A stretch of 21,040 nucleotides of DNA from Pelargonium cotyledonis (GCA_036897625.1 JAYMTA010001231.1:1-21040); one strand, 5' to 3'; counted from the stretch's first letter, positions 8,044 through 18,304 are shown. The notes: a model not told the origin generated them from the sequence alone. Translations and numbers: made by a program.

Positions 8044-8395
8044 GGGAAGATGGAATAAACGACGTCGTCGTTCAAGCAAAAGACAACGTGGAGAAGACCA
8101 CACTCCATTGGTCCAACGTGGAGGCCAGCTGTGTAAAAAGAAAATAAAAAAATAAGAAAATTTCCACCATGTCACAAATTAACGGATTCCGTCTCATGAA
8201 TTTATGGAGTGTCCTTGCGAGAACCACATTTGGGCATGAATTTATGGAGTGTCCTTGCGAGAACCACATTTGGGAGTACTTTGGACTGAATCTAATCATT
8301 GGGCTGAACTTTGGATTTGTAGTTATCATTTTAAAGTTTAAGCACTAAACTGGAACGTTTTGGACAGTACGGGTACTAAAATGAACCTTTTTACC
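8044..8395 (-). repeat. MULE right terminal inverted repeat
   Basis: This is the inverted partner of 1976-2286, ending ...GAACCTTTTTACC. It is about 40 bp longer than the left repeat because it carries a perfect 40-bp tandem duplication (8195-8234 and 8235-8274). Without that extra unit the lengths agree to about one base. Confidence 0.93.
8195..8274. repeat. Perfect 40-bp tandem duplication in the right TIR
   Basis: Two identical 40-bp units, each starting CATGAATTTATGGAGTGTCC and ending CCACATTTGGG. The left TIR has a single unit. Because the two copies are identical while the two TIRs differ by about 8%, the duplication arose after insertion or is recent. Confidence 0.95.
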
Positions 8396-8404
8396 TTAGA
8401 GGTT
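8396..8404. repeat. 9-bp target-site duplication, right copy
   Basis: TTAGAGGTT follows the right terminal repeat directly and matches 1967-1975 exactly. Confidence 0.9.
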
Positions 8405-8556
8405 TGGTTTCATGAAGTTTTTTTTTTTTGCTCAGCCTGTTTGGTGGCTGGGTATGGGTTTTGTAAAACAAGGATTGGGCTTCTATTGGCTTACCAAATG
8501 GGTCCAATGTCCAAAGCCCAAATAATTGCTCCTTAAAATCCCACAAATACAAGACG
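8405..8556 (+). promoter_or_regulatory. Upstream region of the small five-exon gene
   Basis: This 150-bp stretch lies between the MULE target duplication and the first ATG of the next gene. It begins with TTTCATGAAGTT (8408-8419), which also occurs 93 bp upstream of the LST8 ATG, and then a T run. No clear TATA box could be placed. The promoter assignment rests on position alone. Confidence 0.3.
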
Positions 8557-11033
8557 ATGGATGCGAACGATTCCCAAATCACAACTCCAAACCCAGCTAG
8601 TCACCACTGTAAGTGTTCCGGCGCCGGCGACGAGTACTGCCCAAGAACAAGAAGCAAAGCAACAGGTAATCACTTTCCTCTCTAACGATTTTCTTTTGCT
8701 TCATATATCTTTGGACTCAATTGGTCCATTTTTACGTCATTTCTAAATTTTCTGGGCACAATTTATATGATTATAAATGGATGAAGAAACTGGAAATAGT
8801 TCATCTTTTAGGTTTAGACACTGTAGTCTGTAGTTTATTTTATTTCCTTGATTCAAAGATTGACAGATTTTTTTTTCACATGATGCTTTTGATCAAATGT
8901 CCACAATGATTTTTGTGTGATTTTTGAATTTTTTTATTGAATAACACAACTGTGTGTTTCTCTCTCTGTCCGTGAACTAATCTGAGCTTCTGGACTGGCT
9001 TTCGTTCAGCCACCGTCGAGGAAGCTGTTTGCTCGCCACGCAGCCGCCAAAGCTATTGCCGCTGACGCACAGCAACATCAATAGCAGCAAGTAAGGCTAT
9101 AGCTAGGGTTTAATTAATTTTGTGCTGAAAACCTAATTTTACCAAATTTTAGATTTTGCATTAGTATAAGTATATTAATAGATAATTATAGCACGAAATA
9201 TACATAGTTATACAATAGATTGCTTGTTTTTTTATTTTCTTGTTTCTTGTTTTATCTTTGCTGGTGTTGTTTGAATGTTTGGAATTTATGAGGGTGGTAC
9301 TTGGCTTGTGGTAGGGTTTCGTAATCATGCAGAATTTAGAATCTAGAATTTTGGTGAGTTGTGTTTTAGTGTCTCTGTTTGTATAAGGTAGCTATGGTGC
9401 ATCGGTTTGGATTGGCATTTAGTTTCAATGCTCCAAGTTTGAATGTTAGCATTGGGGTTTAGTTATAGTATGTTGTGTGTTAGCTTTATTGTTCTAATGT
9501 GGAAAATAAAGTTTTGCGAGTAGATGGAAGAGCTTTTGGTTATGGAAGTGAAGTTTGCCCCTTTTTTTTTTCATACATGGTTTTTGTGTTTGGGTGTTAG
9601 TTTTTGGTTGGGTTGTAGTTATATTCTAATATTGACCATACGGTTTTGGATTTGACATTTGAGTTTTAGTTTTAGGTTCCAAAAAAGGAAGTCGGTGAAC
9701 TGTAATGTTACCTTGCCAGAATTTTAGTTTAATGTCCCAAAACTGAGGGATCCCAACCGGACTGAGACTGTACCAAATAGGTTCAGCCCATACCAATTTT
9801 TTTATACATTTTTTAATTGCCCAAGATACGTGCACAACTGTTGCATAAATCATGGTATTTCAATCATTATTGATTACTAAAGTTTTTAGAATGTTTTTTT
9901 TTTGCTTTAATAGAGCAATAATCTTTTGCGTAATGAGCTAAATAGTTAGGGAACCAAAGCTGGCCTTTTGGAGTGATTCTTGATGTGCTTCTTCGCTTGC
10001 AGGCTTGACAGGGAACTGAATAAAGAAGTGGCTTTTAAAGTCATTGATTTGGAAGAATCGTGAGTATCTAGTGCCTTTTATTAGTTTACTTTTAGCTTTT
10101 TGTATTATTTTAATGCCTGCTGCGTTCTGTAAATTTGCTCTTTAGTGCATATTGACATGCCTATTTCTCTACCCTGCTTATTGGTTTGATCCACTCCATA
10201 TCTCCTAATCCTAAAGCTCTCACCGAATACTCTAATTTAATGCCAGATTTTTAGTTTAAGGTTTTTCTTGCTTTTGTTTAGTAACAAGTAAAAGCTTTTA
10301 TGAAGTTTGGCATTGCAGTTCAATCTTTTAGGTATTATAAAACTAAGTAAGAGCGAAACAAAAATTTATGTGTCTTACTTCTTGAGTGTCTTTTCTTCTG
10401 ATACACAAAAGCCCTACACATTTCAAAATAGTAACCGAATTAACACTCCAAAAAGTCCTGTCACAGAAAATTCAACCACCTCTTTGGATTGATCCTACAC
10501 AAACATATGTATTATTGATACAAACAGCCATGGAAGAATGAAATTTCAACATGGAACCTACAACTAACTTAAACATTGCCTATTTGTTGTTGATCATGTT
10601 TTGCTTTTTTATTGCATGAATTGCAAACATTGCCTAGTTGCTGTAGATCATGTTTTTCTTTTTTAGTGCATGAATTGCCAATTTGCTCTTTTTGTAGTGA
10701 TTACGAGCTGGGTTGTTTAGAATCTTGAAATCTTACCCTGTGATTTGCTTAACATTGTTTTGGTGGGTTTTAATTTTGGTCGGTTAACAATACTCAAAAT
10801 TTCATGCATGATACCACTTCAAAAAGATTGAAAAACCATTTGTAACCTTAATATTTATGGTTTTAGTTGTGAACTCGGGAAATCTTCAAACACTAGAAGC
10901 GAACATGACCCCAAATATGCAGTGGATAGGTATGTTTGTATTAGTATCGTTTTGTTTTAATTTCTGTATATATATATTATGTTTATGTTCCTAATAATTG
11001 TTGTGTGTTTTGAGCGTTGGCAGTGCGGGTTGA
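8557..11033 (+). pseudogene. Unrecognised small five-exon gene, probably broken in exon 2
   Basis: Exons by GT-AG rules: 8561-8665, 9010-9090, 10003-10059, 10867-10929 and 11024-11033 (stop TGA). Exon 1 reads QLVTTVSVPAPATSTAQEQE and exon 2 PPSRKLFARHAAAKAIAADA, then QQHQ and TAG. Exons 3-5 join perfectly: LDRELNKEVAFKVIDLEE, SCELGKSSNTRS, EHDPKYAVDSAG, stop. In exon 2 a stop at 9082-9084 and a one-base phase mismatch with exon 3 coincide, so a single one-base indel beside the stop would explain both. A second ATG at 8557 starts another frame (MDANDSQITTPNPAS), which suggests another frame change in exon 1. The intact product would be about 100 residues, Ala/Gln-rich in the middle and acidic later. 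I do not recognise the family. A sequencing error at 9082 would make it a live gene. Confidence 0.5.
10571..10678. repeat. 54-bp imperfect tandem duplication in an intron
   Basis: Two adjacent 54-bp units, 10571-10624 and 10625-10678, both starting AAACATTGCCTA and ending GCATGAATTGC, with about five differences. They lie in the intron between exons 3 and 4 of the five-exon gene and have no coding character. Confidence 0.85.
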
Positions 11034-11340
11034 AGACTGACAACATTAGCCCTCTTCTGGCTTAAAAAAAACAGTAGAACATTTCTCAATGTATGTACTG
11101 ACATCATTATGTCATATCCATATTTTTTCATTCAAAATTGCAAAGTTAAAGCATATATTTTTCATCTTATCAGTTAAAATGCTTTATAAAGTTAAAAAGG
11201 CTCCTCTAGCTCTGGAGTTGCTTGTTAGTTGTTACATTATTCATTTAGTGCATCTAGTATGCTTTTTGTATTCATTTCAAATAATGTAATGTTAACATGT
11301 TTAAAGGATTGAAGTTACCGCTATTATCTGCTTAAGAAAA

Positions 11341-11348
11341 GTAATAAT
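11341..11348. repeat. 8-bp target duplication of the hAT element, left
   Basis: GTAATAAT precedes the element and recurs exactly at 12203-12210. Eight bases is the rule for hAT insertions. Confidence 0.85.
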
Positions 11349-12202
11349 TAAGACTGGGCATAAAACAGGGCGGACCGAAAAACAGACCGAACCCGGACCA
11401 AACTCATACTGGTCTGGTCTTCGGTCCTCAAATAAGATATATTTTCGGTCCGGTACGGTCCAAAATCACAAAAAACCGCATAGGACCGAATGGACCGAAT
11501 CATGACAATTAATAACATCATATGGGCTGTTGGGAATTGGGATAATGGGATGGGCACTGGGTTGTTGGGCTGAAGTTTGGCTTGAAATTAGGGCTATATT
11601 TCCAATTTATTAGGCATCACTCTTCATTCTTCAATCTTCCCACGCCAGTGAAGACAGAAGGAGGCTACTAACCAGCGAAGCGACGAAGAACTTTGTCTCC
11701 GGCATGAGAACCTCGTCTCCGCCATGCAGATCTTGACGCCGGCAAGCCCAACTTTCTTCTGTTTTGTTAACAATCTTGGTAGTTTCTACCATGGTTGATA
11801 TTCATGGACAGAACAAGCAAAAATTTAGAGAATAAAGCACTACAGATGTTGTATTGTTGTGTGTTCCTAATTTATTCCAAAATGCTTTACTTCCAACTAT
11901 GTAAAAATTGATTTTTACTGTGAAATTTGTTCCCAAATGCTTTATTTGTAGTTTGTGAATTTTGTTGTATAATGTTTCATTGATGCAGACGTAATTGGGA
12001 GGTTTTATTTATTTATTATTATTTATTTATATGAATATTTTCCGGTCCCGTCAGTCCGGTCCGGTCTTGTGTATTTTGGGTCCGGTCCGGACCACAACCC
12101 ACTCAGTAACGGTCCGGTCTTCGGTCCAAGAGTTTTCTGATGTTCGGTCCCGGTCCCGTTCTGGGTCGGTACGGTCCGGTTTCAGACCGATGCCCAGCCC
12201 TA
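11349..12202. mobile_element. Non-autonomous hAT element, 854 bp
   Basis: The ends are short inverted repeats: TAAGACTGGGCAT on the left and, in reverse complement, TAGGGCTGGGCAT on the right. They are flanked by GTAATAAT on both sides. The ends are packed with the subterminal motif GGACCG/CGGTCC in opposite orientation at the two ends (11370-11500 and 12040-12190), as in hAT families whose transposase binds subterminal repeats. The interior has no transposase-like frame, so it depended on another element. It sits between the five-exon gene and LST8. Confidence 0.88.
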
Positions 12203-12210
12203 GTAATAAT
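12203..12210. repeat. 8-bp target duplication of the hAT element, right
   Basis: GTAATAAT, identical to 11341-11348. Confidence 0.85.
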
Positions 12211-12420
12211 GTGCTATTGCATTGATTGGTTGTGTTGCATTAGTGATTTGTATGTTTTGATTATATAAGGTTTGATTTTAATTAGAATCTTTGATTTATT
12301 TAGTAAGCTTGTCAAAGTATAGTTGTTTTAGTATTAGTGACTGGCCCCGACTCAAGATATAGCCACAATATTCATCTGGAATAGTTGAATTTAGACCTAT
12401 AGGTTCAGGTTCTCCATATA

Positions 12421-12665
12421 ATCATTGACTATCTTTTCACCCACCAATACCACTGACCTGACTATTCACTCCCTTAGACTCTTATGTGCCTAGAATACTT
12501 TCATTATCCCTCTCTCTTCAACCACACAACCTCGCAAAAACCCTAATTCCTAGTTTCACAATATTCATTAAGAATTTACCACTTGATGGGATATTGATTG
12601 TTAAATCAATCTCAGACAACCATTTCTCACTCCCCAGCATCAACATATCATATTTTCATGAAGTT
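12421..12665 (+). promoter_or_regulatory. LST8 proximal upstream / 5'UTR region with telo-box motif
   Basis: This block lies 93-337 bp upstream of the LST8 ATG and is the partner of the duplicated copy at 1712-1910. It contains a CT-rich stretch (CCCTCTCTCTTC, about 12508-12520) and AAACCCTAA at 12538-12546. That sequence is a plant telo-box, common in leaders and promoters of genes for translation and growth. A probable leader intron ends at TTGCTTAG (about 12744), shortly before the ATG. The transcription start was not identified. Confidence 0.5.
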
Positions 12666-12757
12666 CTATTCGTTATCTATTAAATTTTGTTATTTTTTTA
12701 TATATCAGGTTGGGTTAGTTTCACTAATTTGTTAATATTGCTTAGAGGGAGATCAGT

Positions 12758-15700
12758 ATGACCCAACCTCAACCCCAACCCCAACCAACAGTGATCCTTG
12801 CAACGGCCAGCTATGATCACACAATACGATTTTGGGAGGCCAAGAGCGGGCGGTGTTATCGTACAATTCAGTATCCAGATTCGGTCAGTTTGTTAATTCT
12901 TTTGGCGTTTAGTGCTATTTTTGTCTCAACTTATTATAATAAGATATCAGAGTGATCATATGGTAGAACACATATGAATTATATTTTGTATGAAACAGTC
13001 TCTAAAGTCTCTGTTTCGATTTGAATTTTCGTACATTAACCATGTATCAAAGATTATTCCGATCAATTACATACATATTAAGATAGAGGTAATTATGCAT
13101 TATTGTGGTAGGAGTTTCATGGATTGGGAAAACTGGTTGGTTTTGTAGACTTAGCTGATTTAGTTTTGATGATAACGAATTTGAATTTCTGTTTTGCAAT
13201 CTGATCTGGCATATGTAATATGTACAGCAAGTCAATCGCCTTGAAATAACTCCAGATAAGCGCTATCTGGCAGCAGCTGGAAATCCTCATATTCGACTGT
13301 TCGATGTTAACTCAAACAGCACTCAACCAGTATGTCTTTGCAATCTTTTTATATAATTTGCTTGTTTAGCTTATATTTATTCTAATGCTGATTAAAAAAG
13401 AAGCTTATATTTGTGTTTTTTCTTTATTTGTCCGTTGGCTGATTAGCATTGTCTCTTTGAATACATGGTAGGTGATGAGTTATGACTCACATACTAACAA
13501 TGTAATGGCAGTAGGCTTTCAATGTGATGGAAACTGGATGTATTCAGGTTCTGAAGATGGTACAGTAAAGATTTGGGATCTTAGGTAAAGTAAATAAGGT
13601 TGTGTTTGGATCCTTGAATTTGATTTGAATTTGGGATTTGAAATGTTGTATTTTAAAGACAAATCTAATATTTGGGAAACATAAATTCTCAAATTATAAG
13701 GCAAGAGTTGTCATTTCAAATGGTATCTTCTAGGCATGTATTTGAATCCTATTGGACTTGATGCAAATCAAAATCCAAATTCTTTGTGCATCCAAACAGC
13801 TGGTTTGACTCAAATCCAAGATTTTAGATCCTAGAATCCAGACGTACTATAAAGGACTTTGTTAGTTATTTCTCCAATAGGCTACTCTGAGCATTATTTG
13901 GATATGTTCTTACATGATGTCAAATGCAGGGCTCCAGGTTGCCAAAGGGAATATGAGAGTCGTGCAGCTGTCAATACTGTTGTTCTGCACCCAAATCAGG
14001 TTTAATATTAAAACTATTTTTTTCAGGTATTGAATGCATATTTTGCTTAAGATGTTATTGGAGGTTACAAAAAATTTCAATTTTGTTACTTTTAATGGTT
14101 CAGGATCAAATTTTGATTTTTATATTTTAATATAGATTTGGGCTTCATAATCTGCTGATGACTGGTTTTTTTCCACTGCTTCTTCTTTTTATATTTGTTT
14201 TAGGCTTGTAGCATATACAATTTTTGTCCAACTTGGGCAAACTATATTGAACAGATTGTACATCACATTTTGTAGTTTCCTAAATTTCAACTTGTTTCCC
14301 GAAGGAGCTAACACTTGAAAGAAAATTGTATGCTTGTTGTTTTGTAGAATGAACTGATATCTGGGGACCAAAATGGAAATATTCGTGTGTGGGATTTAAC
14401 TGCAAATTCATGCAGCTGTGAGTTGGTATGTACCAAAATCTTGTATTTCATTACAGTACAAATGATCGTCATGTAATTTGGAAATAGTTTCACCTAGATT
14501 TCTTTCTTGAGATTTGGTAACTTTTTGGTTATGGATTATATAATAACCAGAGATTAGATGGTTTTGGGCTAGGTCGAAAAGACCTTAACCCAAACCAGGC
14601 CCGCAAAGAGATGCGGGTTGGTGGTTTTTCATAGGAAATGTGTGGGTTTGCCCAACCCGACACCCAATTTATAAATGAAAAAACGACCCAAAATCAACCA
14701 GGTCTACTGTATGAGACCTGATCCCGCAAAAATGGGGGTGGATTTCAGGTTTCCGGTGGTTCGGGTCCAAATTATTTGCCATGTGTGTTTCGTTTTTTTT
14801 TTTTTTTAAATCGAAAAAGAACAAACTGACTTAGCTTCATCACTTTTAAGGAACTTTGGAATGTACAAGTGGTTACTGAATTAGAATTAACTTATTGAGT
14901 TCAACTTTGCTTTGCTGCTGGTGTGGATGAGATTTAAAACCTATGGGTGTACAGTGTACTTGCTTTGTTCTTGACAAGATACCAGGGAGGGAATTGATAA
15001 AACAAATTAAACTTAATGCACTTGTGTTCGGGTTTGGAAGGTGTTAGAATATAAAAATTATTAATTCTATTCTGAAAGTTCTCAATTTGATTCTCGATCC
15101 AAATTTTTTTAAATTTTAGTCTTGGGTTTGTTTCTGCACTATGAGAAACATATATACATGTAATGAAGATTGAATTGTAAGAACAAAGTCGTGCTATTTC
15201 TAATTTAAGTTCTGATGTTGTTATAACATTTGAGTATCAAATATAATACATACTCATGTAATAGATGAATATACATTTGCAAGTTCATAGCAATTGTGGA
15301 CTCAAGGGCAAATTTGTGTCTATATTAGTAAAACATAATATAGCGTTCATTATATTATTTGCTGATACTTCAAAAATTAATTGATAAATTTTTTAATTGC
15401 TGTTCTATCTACTATGACATCAAATGTCAGAATTATTGTTATTTGAACTATTGTTTCCAAATCATACGATTGCTTTGAAGTTTGGGATTCCGGCGTACAC
15501 TAAACTTATGTCACTATATCTGTGTGGAAAGGAGATGCATAGAAAATTATCATTTAATATACTGTCTGAATACAGGTACCAGAGGTGGATACTGCTGTAA
15601 GATCTCTAACAGTGATGTGGGATGGGAGCTTGGTAGTTGCTGCAAATAATCATGGGACATGTTATGTTTGGCGCTTATTGCGAGGGACTCAGGTAGTATC

Positions 15701-17577
15701 TCACACTTTCAACTATCTTATACTTTGGAATTACCTTTGACCCATAGTCACATTGGTTGGTATATATTGTCTTTCAGACTATGACCAACTTTGAACCGCT
15801 TCATAAGCTACAAGCACACGATGGATACATCCTTAAATGCCTCCTCTCACCCGAGTTCTGTGAACCCCACAGGTTTTGTTTTTGAATCTTTTTGCTTGCC
15901 TTAGGCGGTTCAAATTTATAAGTTTTACCACATGAACTTATTTATTTAATGTTTACACCCTGGGTGTAGCAAAATTTGAAGTTTACACCCTAGAAACCAG
16001 TTGACAGTTATATACCCGTGAAACAACATTTTTGCCCTTCATTTCACTTTAAATTTCCAATAAAAATCAATTGAAATAAAATATAATAAAGAAATCTAAA
16101 TCTTGCAGACAAATTTATAAATTAGTGTTCTAATATTTTATTTGTGTTGATATCATACTACTTTTTGAGATGATTTTTGGATGATCAGATTTTCAAGAGT
16201 AACGTGATGATGTCTTCAATATATTAAAATGAATAAAAGCATCTTCATGGATCACTTGCCATTTTTAGTCTTGGGTTCGTTAGAGGGGAAGAAACCAAAG
16301 TTTCAAAGATATGTGGGGTTTTTTTCTTCATAAAAATAGTCCACAATAAACTATTAAAGACTATTTTCAAATCTGTGAACAGGCTAGGTTGCAAAAAGAT
16401 TTAACCTTTTACTTTATTACCTTCTTCTCTTATCTATTATCCTTACTGCAATATAAGTGTTTGTGTGATTCTTTTTGTCTTGAATTGTCTAGATATCTGG
16501 CAACTGCATCTTCTGACAACACTGTCAAGATATGGAATGTTGATGGTTTCACGTTGGAGAAAACTTTAATAGGTAATACGTTCTTTTATCATCTCTGCAG
16601 ACCAGTCTTATGTTTTTTTTTTTGCTAAATTTTATTTATTTATTTAAAAAACTTGTTTTCCAGGACATCAGCGCTGGGTATGGGATTGTGTTTTCTCTGT
16701 AGATGGTGAATATCTCATAACAGGTACTTGTGAATAATAACTATCACTACATTTAAGTTCTCAATCCTCCATTGAGATTTTTGTTCTATTCCTTCTAATT
16801 CAAGCTACTAACTAGCATTTACTAGATTTGGTAAATTCACATCTCTTGTCCCATAATAATTTTTTTTCCCTCTTTGATATTGGCAATTGCAACAAATTTA
16901 AGATCATTGTGTAATTGAAAGGTTTTTCAAAGTCAGTCCTCCATCCTCCTCTCAATTCACCATTTAACAAAAAAGTTACAGTACGGTTTTTTAGTTAGAA
17001 AATATATTTTATCATATGAGAATGAGTTTGAATTTCACTGGGTGAGGTGGGGACAAGTATTGAGAGGAGAACAGCCAGAAAAAAGTAATAAATACAAATA
17101 ATTTCGTGCAAACATTTTAATTTACTATGGGGATATTTCTTAAAAGGGAAATAGGACACTCATTATGGAAGAAAAATAATAGACAAACATGACACTTAAT
17201 TTGGAACGGAGGAATTAGGACATTGCGTGTCTAAGGACATGTTAGAGCATATCAAGAACATGTCAGATTTATTTTTGAATTTTTAAATTGTCATTTTGCA
17301 TGTCTCCACACGGGTCGGAATAAGAATGTTCTGAGCATATCGTGTTTAATTCACATGTCGAACCACGACTCTCCTTTGGAGGAGAGTGTCGGTGCTCCTT
17401 AGGGGTACTACGATTATATTAACATTTTGGCAAATATTTGTCGATGTAGCATCTTCTGACACAACAGCAAGACTGTGGTCGATGAAAACCGGAGAAGATA
17501 TCAGGGTGTATCAAGGTCATCACAAAGCTACAATTTGTTGTGCCCTCCATGATGGTGCTGAACCTTCTCCTACATGA
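12758..17577 (+). CDS. LST8, WD40 subunit of the TOR kinase complex (10 exons)
   Basis: Exons: 12758-12883, 13228-13329, 13472-13584, 13930-13999, 14348-14425, 15576-15692, 15778-15872, 16493-16572, 16664-16723 and 17450-17577. All junctions are GT-AG and in frame, giving 322 residues and a TGA stop. The start is the only ATG before [20 protein letters not shown]. Seven WD repeat ends are visible: DHTIRFW (20-26), NPHIRLFDV (61-69), [10 protein letters not shown] (104-113), [10 protein letters not shown] (145-154), [10 protein letters not shown] (188-197), DNTVKIWNV (242-250) and DTTARLWSM (284-292). These form the beta-propeller that binds and stabilises the TOR kinase domain in TORC1, which controls growth with nutrients. 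Signatures such as [20 protein letters not shown] and [15 protein letters not shown] are LST8-specific. The N-terminal QP repeat and the PEFCEPHR segment at the exon 7/8 junction add length over the roughly 305-residue Arabidopsis protein. No lesions were seen, so it is probably functional. Confidence 0.96.
13603..13798. mobile_element. MITE-like insert in LST8 intron 3
   Basis: About 196 bp with ends TGTTTGGATCC and, in reverse complement, TGTTTGGATGC. The interior is AT-rich with ATTTGAATTTGGGATTTGAA and AAATGTTGTATTTTAAAGAC. A related sequence occurs at 18331-18555. A target duplication could not be fixed, so the superfamily is left open. Confidence 0.6.
14555..14790. mobile_element. Decayed hAT-type fragment in LST8 intron 5
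   Basis: The 1,150-bp intron 5 holds a GC-richer island with GCGGGTTGG, CCCAACCCGACACCC and GGTTCGGGTCC, the kind of GGGTT/AACCC subterminal motifs found in plant hAT elements. No matching ends or target duplication were seen. The rest of the intron (14800-15575) is plain AT-rich sequence. Confidence 0.35.
15873..16492 (+). other. LST8 intron 7 (620 bp)
   Basis: AT-rich, with a local repeat GTTTACACCCT at about 15951 and 15992 (first copy followed by GGGTGTAGC). No coding or RNA features were seen. The acceptor is GAATTGTCTAG. Confidence 0.6.
16837..17215. mobile_element. Decayed Stowaway-like sequence in LST8 intron 9
   Basis: The right side ends GACACTTAATTTGGAACGGAGG, close to the reverse complement of a Stowaway CTCCGTTCC end, preceded by ATAGGACACTCATTATGGAA. 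The left side has only a weak counterpart (TCTTGTCCCATAATAAT). Between them, TCCTCTCAAT (about 16950) and ATTGAGAGGA (about 17060) form a second inverted pair, perhaps a nested insert. Confidence 0.4.
17221..17449. other. Repeat-like 3' part of LST8 intron 9
   Basis: It has higher GC than the rest of the intron, with ACACGGGTCGG, GTGTCGGTGCTCC and a small hairpin CTCTCCTTTGGAGGAGAG (about 17371-17388). This style is common in dispersed plant repeats, but no ends could be found. It finishes at the exon 10 acceptor TCGATGTAG. Confidence 0.35.
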
Positions 17578-18062
17578 ACTTGCTTGGTTTATTTTACTTC
17601 TGAGGGTAAGAACTTGTGCCTGTCTGTCTTTTGTGTACAAAAGTGTTCTAAGGATGTTTCCGTCAATAGGTTGCACTTGAAGCTACCCCAGAAAGAGATT
17701 ATTTGCATTTGTGAAGATTGGCATTGAAATTTAACCATTTTTGTTTAGTTTTGTTTTGATATTTAGCTGAATTAAACTCGTAAATACCTTTTGACATTTT
17801 TCATGCCCAAACAAAACATCCATAAATAAGTTATAAGGTTGGTTAAGAAAAAGTTGATGTTTTTTCCATCTCCCCATTTGGTTGATCGACTAACTAATGT
17901 ATTTATTATGTTGCACTGTGTGTTAAATCTAACATATAAGCATTTTCTTTCATCATGTGCATTTCTTAATGTTTTTGTTTATGTTTATTTTAGTTGATTT
18001 AGTTGAGATGGAGAAGAACCACTCCCAAGGCCCAAAGCATCAATTTTTTTTAATATTTAATA
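17578..18062 (+). other. LST8 3' region
   Basis: T-rich sequence after the stop codon. A possible 3'UTR intron runs from GGTAAGAACT (about 17605) to TCAATAG (about 17671). No clear polyadenylation signal could be chosen. No other gene was seen. Confidence 0.45.
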
Positions 18063-18304
18063 CTCCCTCCGTCTCAAAATGAGTGTTCTTATTTCTATTT
18101 TGAGAAAAATTAAGGAGAAGTTAGTTAGTGTGGTATGTTTATTATTTTATCCTCATGATCATGTGTTGAGAGATCTTAACTAACTTTTTATAAAGATGTT
18201 ATTGACAATTCATGCATAATTAACTTACTAGAAAAAGAAACAAGACACTCATTTTGGGACAAAAATGAAAATGAAACAATACATTTATTTTGGGATGGAG
18301 CGAG
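18063..18304. mobile_element. Stowaway-like MITE (242 bp)
   Basis: The left end is CTCCCTCCGTCTCAAAATGA. The right end is the inverted form (TTTTGGGATGGAGCGAG). Both are flanked by TA, the Tc1/mariner target. CTCCCTCCGT is the hallmark of plant Stowaway elements. It encodes nothing and must have been moved by a Tc1/mariner-type transposase supplied from elsewhere. Confidence 0.88.

Larger units (their letters stand above)
1976..8395 (+). mobile_element. Mutator-like element (MULE), 6.4 kb, two convergent broken genes
   Basis: The element is bounded by long terminal inverted repeats (1976-2286 and 8044-8395) and by an exact 9-bp duplication TTAGAGGTT, both diagnostic of the Mutator superfamily. 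It carries a plus-strand mudrA-like transposase gene (about 2826-6997) and a minus-strand GRF zinc-finger gene (7933 down to 7402). The two converge on a gene-free stretch at 7000-7400. This two-gene convergent plan is like maize MuDR, but the second gene is not mudrB. TIR divergence by eye is about 8%, and stops and frameshifts in both genes show it is an old, non-autonomous copy. It lies in a duplicated fragment of LST8 upstream DNA. Confidence 0.95.

Noticed and set aside
8561-11033. Heterotrimeric G-protein gamma subunit as identity of the five-exon gene
   Set aside because: Small size and a charged helical block suggested it, but the DPLLP-type motif and a C-terminal CaaX or Cys-rich end of plant gamma subunits are absent.
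11995-12225. Plus-strand frame of 76 codons over the right end of the hAT element
   Set aside because: Its SGPVLCILGPVR / RSRSGSVRSG sequence is the translation of the GGTCCG subterminal repeats, not a protein.
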